64,000 nucleotides of DNA from Candidatus Pacearchaeota archaeon. Its GTDB lineage: Archaea; Nanoarchaeota; Nanoarchaeia; Pacearchaeales; GW2011-AR1. This document shows, piece by piece, positions 15,916 to 25,199 of the stretch. The DNA is taken from the NCBI GenBank assembly GCA_023228245.1, contig JALOBN010000004.1:38360-102359 (forward strand), read 5' to 3'. The position numbers were made by a program, and so were the translations under genes. Numbering within the stretch: the stretch's first letter is position 1; each line of letters begins with the position of its first letter. The notes beneath the pieces are model-generated. The model saw only the letters and a program-made list of their open reading frames with translations. It was not told the origin of the DNA and did no database searches.

Positions 15916-15937
15916 AAAAGTGAACTAAGTGACTTTT
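15916..15937 (-). terminator. Hairpin after surface-protein gene
   Basis: AAAAGT and ACTTTT pair around a 10-nt loop containing GTGA/TCAC, 7-28 nt downstream of the stop at 15944. One of several downstream hairpins in this window whose loops contain AGTGA. Confidence 0.45.
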
Positions 15938-15943
15938 TTAGAA

Positions 15944-17098
15944 TTATTTTCTAGACTTAACTTTCAAGACAATTAATATTCCTGTTAAAACAATAAATGA
16001 AGAAAGAATTAATAAGAAAGGAACAGGGTTTGCTTCAACAACTTTTCCGTCTTCTGTAACATGACCTGTTAATCCTAAAAATTCTGTAATCTGTTGCCAT
16101 ATGCTTTTTTGTTCAGGAGTGTCGGTTGTTTCTTGTTCTATAACTGAATCTTCTGTTAAATCTTCTTCATTTAATCTAATATATTTTCCACTGCTTCCTC
16201 CACTATTGCTGCTCTTTGTTTGCGGTGTTGTGTCTTCTCCAATCATAAATATAGAAAAGTGAGGTGTTGTTGCAGAATATTCATATTCATTAGTTGTTTC
16301 ATTAATATAATTTGTAGTTAATTTTGTCCAACTTGTTCCTTCAAGAACATATAAACTTATTTTATTCTTATCTGAGACTAAACTTTTGTTAATTTTAAAA
16401 TAGATTGTTCCTGTTCCGTTAATTGTTGAATTGATTTCAATAATTTTTAATGGTTTTATATTTGTTAAAATTGTTCCATTTGTTATTTCAGCTGTATCAA
16501 GAATTGCTACTGTAATGTTTGCTCCAGTAGGTCCGATTACGTCGCTGATATATTGTGATGCTTCTTCTGTTATTTGAACATTTCTTATTGTAATTTCTTG
16601 TTCAGTAGAATAAGTATGGCTGTCTCCTGCATTTAATTCTAGTTTAATATTATGTGTTCCGAATGAAAAGTAATTTGTGTTCAAACTTACATTGTAATCA
16701 AGATTTCCGTTTGAATATCCATATTGATAATCATATCCATAACCGTAACCATAACCGTAGCCGTATCCATATCCTTTTGTTGTGTTGTCTGAAACTAAAC
16801 TAACGATTACTCCTTTGCTTTCACAATCTGAACTTGAACTATTTATTGCGAATGAACATAAGTAATCAAAATTATCATAAACTTCTAAATTTGAAAGATT
16901 CATTCTTTCATTTGAATTTATTGCGATACTAAAAATAGCAGAAATTATTTTGCCTGTAATTGGGTTTGAATCTGTGAAATTGTTTAAGTTCAATTTGATT
17001 GCTTGTACTGGGCCAGCGAGGAGAATTAAACTTATTATGACTACAGTTATTAGTGATGCAACAATTGTTTTCTGTTTCCCCGAATTCATTTTATTCAT
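15944..17098 (-). CDS. PGF-pre-PGF-like surface protein
   Basis: 384 aa. Signal peptide (about 12-34), a tract of alternating Gly-Tyr near residues 112-135 (encoded around 16725-16775), and a domain of about 110 residues (ISDVIGPTGANITVAI through HFSIFMIGED) resembling the PGF-pre-PGF module of archaeal surface proteins. A Ser/Gly/Glu-rich stalk leads to a C-terminal helix (VPFLLILSSFIVLTGILIVL) and a basic tail. Canonical PGF-CTERM is not obvious; the helix-plus-basic end could be a simple anchor. Likely a cell-surface or S-layer-associated protein. Divergent from the glycosylation operon; AAGGAAAT precedes the ATG at 17098. Confidence 0.8.
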   Translation of the reverse strand: MNKMNSGKQKTIVASLITVVIISLILLAGPVQAIKLNLNNFTDSNPITGKIISAIFSIAINSNERMNLSNLEVYDNFDYLCSFAINSSSSDCESKGVIVSLVSDNTTKGYGYGYGYGYGYGYDYQYGYSNGNLDYNVSLNTNYFSFGTHNIKLELNAGDSHTYSTEQEITIRNVQITEEASQYISDVIGPTGANITVAILDTAEITNGTILTNIKPLKIIEINSTINGTGTIYFKINKSLVSDKNKISLYVLEGTSWTKLTTNYINETTNEYEYSATTPHFSIFMIGEDTTPQTKSSNSGGSSGKYIRLNEEDLTEDSVIEQETTDTPEQKSIWQQITEFLGLTGHVTEDGKVVEANPVPFLLILSSFIVLTGILIVLKVKSRK

Positions 17099-17199
17099 AA
17101 ATATTTCCTTATTAAAAATGTTTTGTTATAATTTATTCTATAATCTTGTTTTTAAATATTCCTATTTTTGTATTACCTTTTAATGACAACATAACACAA

Positions 17200-17210
17200 A
17201 CTTTAAATAT
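17200..17210 (+). promoter_or_regulatory. TATA box of glycosylation operon
   Basis: CTTTAAATATG is 21-31 nt upstream of the ATG at 17231, predicting a leaderless mRNA for the first gene of the seven-gene operon. Confidence 0.6.
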
Positions 17211-17230
17211 GTTCTAAAATATATTTTGAA

Positions 17231-18175
17231 ATGAAACTTGTAATAAATATTCCTTGTTATAATGAAGAGCAAACTCTTCCGATGGTTTTGAAAGAATTAC
17301 CGAAGAAGATTTCTGGGATAGATAAGATAGAAGTTCAAATTGTCGACGATGGTTCTTCTGATAAAACTATTGAAGTTGCAGAAAAATTTGGTGTTGATAG
17401 AATAATAAGACATAAGAAAAACAAGGGACTTGGAATTGCGTTCAAAGAAGGAATGCAGTCTGCTTTGGAGAATGGGGCAGATATTTTTGTTAACACCGAC
17501 GCAGATAATCAATACCCTTCTAAATATATAAAAGATTTAGTTGAACCTATAATTAAACAAAGAGCAGATTTGGTTATTGGAAATAGAAAACCTTGGAAAG
17601 TAAAATATTTTTCTCCATTAAAAAAATTCCTTCAATGGTTTGGGAACGGGCTTGTGAGAAATATTCTTGGAAGCAATGTTCCAGATACTGTTTCAGGTTT
17701 CAGAGCATATTCGAAAGATGCAATGTTAAAGATGAATGTTGTTACAAAATTTTCTTATGTTCTTGATACAATAATGCAAGCAGTTCAGAAAGATTTGAAA
17801 ATAGAAAGCATACCAATAGAAACAAATCCTCCGACGAGAAAATCAAGATTATTCAAAAATATTTTTCAGCATATGAAGAAATCAGGTTCAAATTTGATTA
17901 GGATATTTTATCTTTACGAACCTCTAAAAACATTTTTTTATCTTTCACTTGTATTCTCAATTCCAGGTTTGTTTTTAATTGCGAGGTTTTTTTATTATAT
18001 GTTTACAGCAAATTACGGACAGCATATTCAATCATTAATCGTTGCTTCTATTCTTATAGTAACAGGAGTTCTTTCAGTTGCTCTCGGCATAATTGGCGAT
18101 TCATTAAAGACTAACCGAGTGTTGACAGAAGAAGTATTATATAAATTGAAGAAAAAAGAATTTAATGGAAGATGA
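17231..18175 (+). CDS. Family 2 glycosyltransferase (polyprenyl-phosphate sugar synthase-like)
   Basis: 314 aa. GT-A fold: MKLVINIPCYNEEQTLPMVL start, IVDDGSSDKT (nucleotide binding), NTDADNQYP (DxD metal site), and GFRAYSKDAM typical of dolichyl-phosphate mannose/glucose synthases (DPM/AglD-like). Two membrane helices at about 235-258 and 265-290 anchor it. It probably transfers a sugar from a nucleotide donor to a polyprenyl phosphate on the cytoplasmic face, feeding the membrane transferases downstream. First gene of the operon; its stop overlaps the next start (ATGA). Codon style matches the rest of the window, unlike some later genes. Confidence 0.9.
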   Translation: MKLVINIPCYNEEQTLPMVLKELPKKISGIDKIEVQIVDDGSSDKTIEVAEKFGVDRIIRHKKNKGLGIAFKEGMQSALENGADIFVNTDADNQYPSKYIKDLVEPIIKQRADLVIGNRKPWKVKYFSPLKKFLQWFGNGLVRNILGSNVPDTVSGFRAYSKDAMLKMNVVTKFSYVLDTIMQAVQKDLKIESIPIETNPPTRKSRLFKNIFQHMKKSGSNLIRIFYLYEPLKTFFYLSLVFSIPGLFLIARFFYYMFTANYGQHIQSLIVASILIVTGVLSVALGIIGDSLKTNRVLTEEVLYKLKKKEFNGR

Positions 18176-19299
18176 AACGAGTTTTGATTGTAGCTCACCG
18201 ATGGCCACCAAGATATGGGGGTTTACAAAATATTGCTTTTCGTTATGCTGAACTTTTATCGAAAAGATTTAAAGTGTCTATTATTACTAGTAAAGAAAAA
18301 GGGATTAAAAATATCAAACCTCTTAAAACAAGATTAATTGGAGTGAATGCAAATCCTTTTTTGTATAATCATTTTGGGATTCCCCAACCTCTTTTTAATT
18401 TAAACGAATTATCTAAGAAGATGAAAGAAGAAGTTAAGAAGAATGATGTTATTTTAATTAATGATAGATATTATTTAACTTCTTTTTTTGCAGTTTATTT
18501 TGCAAAAAAATATAAGAAAAAAATTATTACAATAATCCATACTTCTATCCAAAATTATAAAGGCGTTTCTAAAATATTATATTCTTTCTTAAATTATATA
18601 GCAAGATATGTTATTGCTAATTCTGACCACATCATCGGGGTTTCAAGTGAATCTTTGAAAAATGTTTTGACAAGTTACAAATTAAATGTAAAGAGTCAAG
18701 AAGTTCTTTTTAATAGTTTAGAAAAGCCAGAATTAATAAATGTAAAAAAGAAAAATAAACTTAACTTAATTTTTGTAGGGCGGTTAGTTGATTTTAAAGG
18801 GGTAGATATCATTTTAAAGATAGCTGAAAAATTAAAAGAAGATAAGGGGGTTATTTTCAATATTATTGGGGAAGGGATTGAAAGAGGAAACTTAGAAAAA
18901 TTAAAAGAAAATACTGGATTGAATAACGTTAATTTTCTTGGTCCTATTTATAGCCGGGAAGATATGTTGAATCAATATAAAAAAAATGATGTCGTTATCT
19001 TATTATCTAAGAAGAGAGAGGGGTTTCCATTATCCATTTCTGACGCATTGGTTTTTGGAAAACCAATTATAATCAATGAGAATGTAAAAATCAAAGAATT
19101 TGAGGGTTTTAATTTGGGATTTATCGAGGATAACAACAATATTTCTAAAATAGTTAAGCATTTATTATCTTTAAAGTCAGATTCTGTATTCTATGATAAA
19201 ACATCTAAAGAAGCATTTCGTTTTGCTAAAAAATATCTTGATGTTGAGAAAAATATAAATAAACTCTCTGGAGTAATTAATGGTCAAGATAATCTTTAA
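18172..19299 (+). CDS. Family 4 glycosyltransferase
   Basis: 375 aa. GT-B fold: N-terminal AHRWPPRYGGLQNIAFRYAE, and C-terminal donor-site elements NLIFVGRLVDFKGVDIIL, FNIIGEGIERGNLEKL, and ILLSKKREGFPLSISDAL, with the GT4 E-x7-E-like region altered (REGFPLSISDALVFG). No membrane segment, so cytoplasmic or peripheral. Probably adds a sugar to a lipid-linked glycan. Overlaps its predecessor by 4 nt and its successor by 20 nt. The pentamer CGTCG/CGACG, common elsewhere in the window, is missing here, hinting at a different origin. Confidence 0.9.
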   Translation: MKRVLIVAHRWPPRYGGLQNIAFRYAELLSKRFKVSIITSKEKGIKNIKPLKTRLIGVNANPFLYNHFGIPQPLFNLNELSKKMKEEVKKNDVILINDRYYLTSFFAVYFAKKYKKKIITIIHTSIQNYKGVSKILYSFLNYIARYVIANSDHIIGVSSESLKNVLTSYKLNVKSQEVLFNSLEKPELINVKKKNKLNLIFVGRLVDFKGVDIILKIAEKLKEDKGVIFNIIGEGIERGNLEKLKENTGLNNVNFLGPIYSREDMLNQYKKNDVVILLSKKREGFPLSISDALVFGKPIIINENVKIKEFEGFNLGFIEDNNNISKIVKHLLSLKSDSVFYDKTSKEAFRFAKKYLDVEKNINKLSGVINGQDNL

Positions 19300-21202
19300 A
19301 CTTGACTTATTAGTCGCCTTTGTTTTAATTTTATTCCTATCTTTTTACAAGGAACCAATAATTACCAATATCCTCCTTCTTCCACTTTATTTAATAATTC
19401 CCTTTAGGATTGGAGATTTAATATTCATTTTATTAAAAAAAATAAACGGATTTGAACAATTGAAATTTATTCATTTTTATAAATGGGTATTGGGAGCATT
19501 ATTTTTGTTTCTTCTTTCTTTTATCCTTTCTTTATCTAATTTTTTTTCTATTTATTTAATTAATATTCTAATAATTTTTTTTCTAGTTCTCTCTTTTTTT
19601 ATAAGGGCGGATTTTGAGATTTGGATTAGAAAAGATTCTCTTTTTCTCTTGCTTGTTATCTTCTTAAATATTCTCTTGCTTTTTACATTTCTTAGATTCT
19701 CATCCCCCCTTCCCTTACAGCCTAGCCCAGATTTAATTCAAGAAAAAGTAATCTTTAACAAAATTGTCTTTGAAAATCAATTTGATATTTTATTGACTAA
19801 TTATTCTAATTCTTTCTTGATGAATAGCAAATCTCCTATTTGGCAACTAATTAATTCTTCTTTGATTACTTTGACTAATGCAGATTATCTTTATGTGGCA
19901 TGGTTTTTTCCCCTTCTTTCTTTGTCTATTTTCTCTTTTGGCATTTTTGAATTTGGAAAAAGATTATTTAAATCTAAAAAAATGGCAGTCTTATCTTCTA
20001 TTTTTTCCTTGTGGATGGTAGAATTATCTAATCCCTCTTTTATTTATAATATTCAAAGTTCTATTTTTTTAATCGTGTCTTTATTTTCATTAATATTCTT
20101 ATTCGATAACTTCAAGATAAAACTCCCCTTAACTAAGAGAATTATGATTTTTTTCCCCATTTTTATGTGCTTGTTTTTATTTCATTATATAACTTGCATT
20201 TTATTTATGTTATATTTTTTTCTTAGTTTATTTTATATTAATATTATTTCTAAACATGAAAAAGTACAAACAATATTTACTTTTATTCTAATTTTTTTAT
20301 TGATAATTTCTTCATTAATTTTTTATTTTAAATTAAATATTCCCTTAAATAATTTAAATTTATTTTCTACCATTCAAGATACTCTTTCATTAGAACAAAA
20401 AATTAATCTATTAAACTCTTGGTTTACCTTTCCCGTTATCGGAATAGTCCTCCTTGGTTCTTTAATTTTGCTAATTAAAAATTTTAGAAATAAAGTAGAA
20501 GCCCCTCTTTTCCTTGTCCATACTTGGTTTATAATTAATTTTTTTATAATTCTACTTCCATTGACGGGAGTTATTCGGTTGTTTTTATTTCTTAATCTAA
20601 CTATCCCATTCGTCCTCACTTTGGCTCTTTTTTATATTTGTAAAAAGTCTAAAATAAATTCTTATTATAAACTTCTTTTAGTAGTGATTATCTTACTTCC
20701 CTTAATCCTAAATTTCTTCTTTGTAATTAATGAATTCAGAGAACAAAATACTTTGACTAATGAAGTATCTTATTTTTCTTCTTCTGAATTGATAATGGCA
20801 AACTGGATAAAAGAAAATACTCTCGAAGATATTTTAATTATTTCTGACCCAGATACTCAAAATATTATTGAAGGATTATCTAACCGGCTGACCATTGGGG
20901 GAGCATTTATGGGTGAAGAAGACCAAAAAGATGTTCTTAAATTGATAAACTCCCTCACGTGTGAGGAGTATTTTAACAATCTTAATTATTACTTTACGAC
21001 GTATAACGTAAAAGAAATAGTAATAGTCATTACAGATAGAACTATTTATTGGGAAAAATATGGGATAAGGGCATTTAAACCGATATTACTAACAGAATCT
21101 GTACTTGATATAGAAAATTGTTATTTAACTCCCATTTATCTTAATAAATCTGCAAATATTAAAATCTATTCTTACAAAATATCAAATGAAACCTCTAATT
21201 AA
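19280..21202 (+). CDS. Multi-pass membrane protein, GT-C-like
   Basis: 640 aa. About 13 hydrophobic helices fill residues 1-490, followed by a soluble 110-residue tail (SSSELIMANWIKENTLEDIL onward). This layout, many helices and an outward C-terminal domain, is that of membrane GT-C glycosyltransferases, and the tail begins like that of the 529-aa protein encoded two genes downstream. No catalytic motif could be assigned with confidence; a polysaccharide polymerase is another possibility. The gene is T-rich, with long T runs and almost no CGTCG/CGACG, differing from the flanking window. Confidence 0.62.
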   Translation: MVKIIFKLDLLVAFVLILFLSFYKEPIITNILLLPLYLIIPFRIGDLIFILLKKINGFEQLKFIHFYKWVLGALFLFLLSFILSLSNFFSIYLINILIIFFLVLSFFIRADFEIWIRKDSLFLLLVIFLNILLLFTFLRFSSPLPLQPSPDLIQEKVIFNKIVFENQFDILLTNYSNSFLMNSKSPIWQLINSSLITLTNADYLYVAWFFPLLSLSIFSFGIFEFGKRLFKSKKMAVLSSIFSLWMVELSNPSFIYNIQSSIFLIVSLFSLIFLFDNFKIKLPLTKRIMIFFPIFMCLFLFHYITCILFMLYFFLSLFYINIISKHEKVQTIFTFILIFLLIISSLIFYFKLNIPLNNLNLFSTIQDTLSLEQKINLLNSWFTFPVIGIVLLGSLILLIKNFRNKVEAPLFLVHTWFIINFFIILLPLTGVIRLFLFLNLTIPFVLTLALFYICKKSKINSYYKLLLVVIILLPLILNFFFVINEFREQNTLTNEVSYFSSSELIMANWIKENTLEDILIISDPDTQNIIEGLSNRLTIGGAFMGEEDQKDVLKLINSLTCEEYFNNLNYYFTTYNVKEIVIVITDRTIYWEKYGIRAFKPILLTESVLDIENCYLTPIYLNKSANIKIYSYKISNETSN

Positions 21203-22127
21203 AACCATCATCAGCGTCGTTGTAATGCTCGTCTTAGCAGGACTTCTAATTTATTATATAAGAAATCATTTATCTGACTTCAATCAAATATCTTTAATCA
21301 ATCCTCTTTGGTTAATTCCTCTCATCGCCCTATTCTTACTAAGTTATTTTTTTATTGGATTGCAAACAAAAGTTCTCCTTGAACCTTTAGGTGTAAAATT
21401 AAAACATTTAGAAGTGTACATGTTATCAATAGTTACTGGTTTCTATAATATAATAACCCCCGCACATGGCGGAATGGGAATTCGTGCAGTTTACTTAAAG
21501 AAAAAACATAATTTCACATATACAAACTTCTTAGCAAGTTTAGCAGGAATGTATGTCCTAACTTTTTTTATTGGCAGTTTATTTGGTTTGATTTCTCTTT
21601 TCTTAATCTACGAAATTTACAGAATTTTTAATTGGATTGTCTTTTTTATATTCCTCGGACTTTTCATCCCCTTGTTGTTGATTATAATTTTTTCTCCAGA
21701 ATTCAAAGAATCAAAAAACAAATTCTTGAATAAATTTATTCATGTTGCTAACGGCTGGAACATAATAAAGAAAGATAAAAAAGTTATTTGGAAATGTTTA
21801 TTCTTTACTCTAATAATGTTATTGATCAGCACAACAACTCAAATTTTATCTTATCATATTTTTGGAATAAATCTGCATTTTATCCAAGGATTATTTTTAG
21901 CGACTATTGGAAGCATTACTATCTTAATCCAATTAACTCCTGGCAACCTCGGAGTTTCAGAAACCGTCGCTGTTTTCTCTGCTTTAATTTTAGGAATAAC
22001 TCCTGCAACTTCTCTTTCAGTAGCAATTCTAGGGAGGATTGTGCAAATGTTAACAATGTTTACTCTTGGTCCAATTTTCTCAGTCATATTATTAAAAAAA
22101 CCAAAAGAAAATGTTTCAAAAAACTAA
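21186..22127 (+). CDS. UPF0104/LPG-synthase transmembrane-type flippase-like protein
   Basis: 313 aa with about eight helices. Diagnostic stretches: TPAHGGMGIRAVYLKKKHN and LTPGNLGVSETVAVFSALI, typical of the lysylphosphatidylglycerol-synthase TM family (UPF0104), also the C-terminal half of archaeal AglD. In glycosylation loci these proteins are suspected lipid-linked sugar translocases; the activity is inferred. Overlaps neighbours on both sides by about 17 nt, so it is part of the operon. It retains two CGTCG sites, unlike the genes around it. Confidence 0.85.
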   Translation: MKPLIKTIISVVVMLVLAGLLIYYIRNHLSDFNQISLINPLWLIPLIALFLLSYFFIGLQTKVLLEPLGVKLKHLEVYMLSIVTGFYNIITPAHGGMGIRAVYLKKKHNFTYTNFLASLAGMYVLTFFIGSLFGLISLFLIYEIYRIFNWIVFFIFLGLFIPLLLIIIFSPEFKESKNKFLNKFIHVANGWNIIKKDKKVIWKCLFFTLIMLLISTTTQILSYHIFGINLHFIQGLFLATIGSITILIQLTPGNLGVSETVAVFSALILGITPATSLSVAILGRIVQMLTMFTLGPIFSVILLKKPKENVSKN

Positions 22128-23700
22128 ACAAATTTTGAAAGGTAGCTTCTACCAGTTGCTTGTAGTTTACACTCTTTTAATTATTTTAATTTCATTAAAT
22201 TTATTCTGGAAATATTCTCTACAATTTCAAATCTTTGCAGTTGTCTTGGCTGTTTTAGGAATCTTCCTCACCTCTAATCTATCTGAAAAACCAATAAACA
22301 AAAAACTTCATTATATTCTTTTTGGGATTGCAATTTTCTTTATCATTCTTACAAGAGTTATCCCTTACATAGGTAATTCAATTCCTCTTGGATACGACGC
22401 AGGAATTTACAAATACGGAATTGAATACGGATTAAAGAATCTCGATAACTGGATTTTGCAGGGCGGACATGAACCTTTATTTCTTTACATGATGGAACCA
22501 CTGAAAATTTTCTTCTCAACGCAGACATTGCTTACTTATGGATTAATTTTTTTCAGCGTTCTTTTAGGTATCTCAATTTATTTTGTAACAAAAGAATTCT
22601 TTAATAAAACTACTGGGATTATTGCTTTGTTAATCTATTCTGTTTCATCAATACAATTTCTTACTTTCACTTATATGTATTATCGGAATATCCTCGGCCT
22701 TACACTTGCTTTATTTTCTATTTACTTTCTAAAAAAATCAGAAAAAAATAAAAATTTTATTTGGCTTTTTATTTTACTTGGAGGATTGCTCGGAGCTATC
22801 CATAGACCAACATTCTATATCTTTGGATTAAGTTATCTTCTCTATGTAGTTACCTCTCCATTTAAAGATAAAAAATATAATTTTAATATTTTAAAGAAAA
22901 ATATTTTCTGTGGTCTTGGGATTTTATTAGTTGCAGGATTGTTTTATATTGGAAAATTTAAACAAGCAATTCTTGTTATGATTGACCCCCTGATTAGTCA
23001 GTTTATTCAGACAGGAGAATCTTCAGGAACTTTCATCAATTTTTTTACTTATCAATTTTCAGTTCTAGCTTACTTGCCATTTGCCCTTATTGGTATTTTT
23101 ATATTATTTAAAAAAAGAAAATTTAACCTCTTGTTATTTTGGGCCTTGGTAACTTCTGCTATCGTTTATTTTCAACTTTTTTTCTTTAATAGATTTATAA
23201 TTCACTTAGACATTGCATTGATAATTCTCTCGGCTTATGGATTTTCTCTATTAATAGAAAATAAAAAGAAACTTGGAACAATAATCTTAATAGCTCTTTT
23301 GCTGTCTTCGGGTTTTGTAACCTTGAATCAATCTGTGAACACTCAACCATTGATAACCGAACAAGAATTTAATACCATTAAATATTTGCAGAACACAGAA
23401 ACGGATTCTTATGTTATGTCAACATCTTCAAATTATTCTCCTTGGATTTTGGGATATTCAGAGCGAAAAACCATTGCTCCCGGATTATTTGATTATGGCA
23501 ATCACACACAGGAAGAATGGATTGTGTTCTGGACAACAGAAGAGATTAGTCAAATAAAAGAGTTTATGAAAGTTTATCCTAAACCATTATACCTATTTGT
23601 AGGATCGAAACAGAATGATAATTTTGCAAAGTTCAGTGAGTGTTTTGAAATATATTATCAAGAAGGAGAAAATAAAATTTACAAATATTTATGCGAATGA
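22111..23700 (+). CDS. GT-C-type membrane glycosyltransferase (PMT/ArnT-like)
   Basis: 529 aa, about 12 helices and a C-terminal outer domain. The first long outer loop has YIGNSIPLGYDAGIYKYGIE (residues about 87-106), where the acidic DAG in a YDAG setting is the usual catalytic position in GT-C enzymes that use polyprenyl-phosphate sugars, followed by HEPLFLYMMEPL. Probably transfers a sugar from the lipid donor made by the GT2 enzyme to a glycan or protein outside the cell. Overlaps the previous gene by 17 nt and the next by 10 nt. Acceptor unknown. Confidence 0.78.
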   Translation: MFQKTKQILKGSFYQLLVVYTLLIILISLNLFWKYSLQFQIFAVVLAVLGIFLTSNLSEKPINKKLHYILFGIAIFFIILTRVIPYIGNSIPLGYDAGIYKYGIEYGLKNLDNWILQGGHEPLFLYMMEPLKIFFSTQTLLTYGLIFFSVLLGISIYFVTKEFFNKTTGIIALLIYSVSSIQFLTFTYMYYRNILGLTLALFSIYFLKKSEKNKNFIWLFILLGGLLGAIHRPTFYIFGLSYLLYVVTSPFKDKKYNFNILKKNIFCGLGILLVAGLFYIGKFKQAILVMIDPLISQFIQTGESSGTFINFFTYQFSVLAYLPFALIGIFILFKKRKFNLLLFWALVTSAIVYFQLFFFNRFIIHLDIALIILSAYGFSLLIENKKKLGTIILIALLLSSGFVTLNQSVNTQPLITEQEFNTIKYLQNTETDSYVMSTSSNYSPWILGYSERKTIAPGLFDYGNHTQEEWIVFWTTEEISQIKEFMKVYPKPLYLFVGSKQNDNFAKFSECFEIYYQEGENKIYKYLCE

Positions 23701-25199
23701 TAAAAGAAAACCCCTCTAAAAAAATTTATGTAGAAATAATAAAAATTTTAGTGATAATTATGATTCCTTTAATTTTTATAGAAGTTATAATCTATTTTAA
23801 TCTCAGTCAAAATAACTTCTCTTATTTTTATGATGTCGGAAATTCTGAAGACAATTCTTTATCTCCTATCGCAAGAATATCCGATAAAGTAAATGATTCT
23901 GGGCTTACTTATGTAAACCTCACAGACCAGCTTGTTTATTTTGATATTCCAACAGTAGAAGGAACAGATAAAATAAATTTAGAAATAAGGTTTAAAGATA
24001 ATTTTCCAAACAATACAAATCTTCTGCTGGGAGCAAAAAACAGTGATAACTGGAGTTATAAGTATAAAACAATTTATGATAAAACTATTGAAGAACTTCT
24101 TGAAAAATATCCTTATCAAACTAAAGATAATCTAATTTTAATTAAATTAAATCCCCATGCAAAAGAGTATGATCTTTCTGAGCTCAATGAAACTTTTTCG
24201 GATATAAAATTAGCGACAAATCTTAATATAAGCACTTCTAAATTTAAAATAGATAATTATTCTTCTTCTAAATTTGAGATCGATACTGCTTTAAGAGGTT
24301 CACTAACATTTTATGTTTATGTTAAAGGAGACTTGAATGTAAAAGTGTGGAAAAGAGATTTAAATTGGTATAATAAAAGTGATAAGGGGGAAGATATTCT
24401 TAACATTTCTTTATACACGTTAGACAATAAATTAATTTCTTATACCCTTATTGAAGATGACGGAGAAAGAGGAAAATCTCCTAATAAAAATAATACCGAG
24501 GATCAAAGTGCTACTTTAATTACTCGCGGGTTAAACGAAGGTGTTTACAAATTAGAATTAAAAAACAATGAAGATCTGTTGATAACAAAACTACAATTAA
24601 ATCAAAATAAAATAGTTGTTAAAGGTCCGATACTCTTAGCTGAAAGCAATGCTTATTTTAATGACCTTGATTCAGAATCAAATCTTTTTTTTAAGGTAAG
24701 AAAATCTATTTTAGTTTATGCTCAAATTTGGCATAATGAAGGTATTCAAATAATAAAGATAAATGATTATCGAATAAAATTAGAAGAAAAGAATGAAAAA
24801 GGAGGGATAAGTTTAGATTATCTTGAAGGATTTTACAAAATTAGATCTTCAAAAAATGATGTTAAAATCTCTGGCCCTTCTTTATTTGCATTTACTGAAG
24901 ACTCTTGGTTTGATCCCTTTGAATCTGAAAAACTCTATTATAAAACGAATATTACTTATCTAGAAAATAACGCCGATTATGTTTTAGTTAATTATTCTTC
25001 TCCCAAAGAAGAGAATGGTTGGAAGATTGCTTCTTTATCATTTAACATAAAAGAAGATGATTTATACATTAATGATGATAAACTTAATATTTTGTTTAAC
25101 GCTGCTCATTTAAATCAAAATAAAAATAATACAAATACTTATTATATTCCAATTGATTGGATAAATATAACTGTTCATAAACGGGGGATATTAGGATAA
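23691..25199 (+). CDS. Large extracytoplasmic protein, single N-terminal helix
   Basis: 502 aa, family not recognised. One membrane helix (about 15-35, IIKILVIIMIPLIFIEVIIY) and a long, charged, beta-rich exterior with many potential N-glycosylation sequons (for example NLT, NDS, NIS, NKS, NIT, NYS). It sits in the glycosylation operon and directly abuts the DUF1616 gene (stop 25199, start 25200), so the pair probably act together, perhaps holding the acceptor glycan or as the acceptor itself. No CGTCG/CGACG occurs in the gene. Start at ATG 23691 or two codons later. Confidence 0.65.
   Translation: MRMIKENPSKKIYVEIIKILVIIMIPLIFIEVIIYFNLSQNNFSYFYDVGNSEDNSLSPIARISDKVNDSGLTYVNLTDQLVYFDIPTVEGTDKINLEIRFKDNFPNNTNLLLGAKNSDNWSYKYKTIYDKTIEELLEKYPYQTKDNLILIKLNPHAKEYDLSELNETFSDIKLATNLNISTSKFKIDNYSSSKFEIDTALRGSLTFYVYVKGDLNVKVWKRDLNWYNKSDKGEDILNISLYTLDNKLISYTLIEDDGERGKSPNKNNTEDQSATLITRGLNEGVYKLELKNNEDLLITKLQLNQNKIVVKGPILLAESNAYFNDLDSESNLFFKVRKSILVYAQIWHNEGIQIIKINDYRIKLEEKNEKGGISLDYLEGFYKIRSSKNDVKISGPSLFAFTEDSWFDPFESEKLYYKTNITYLENNADYVLVNYSSPKEENGWKIASLSFNIKEDDLYINDDKLNILFNAAHLNQNKNNTNTYYIPIDWINITVHKRGILG

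Noticed and set aside
16725..16790. CRISPR-like periodicity around the Gly-Tyr codons
   Set aside because: A six-base codon repeat inside a reading frame, with no spacers; no CRISPR array or cas gene was seen anywhere.
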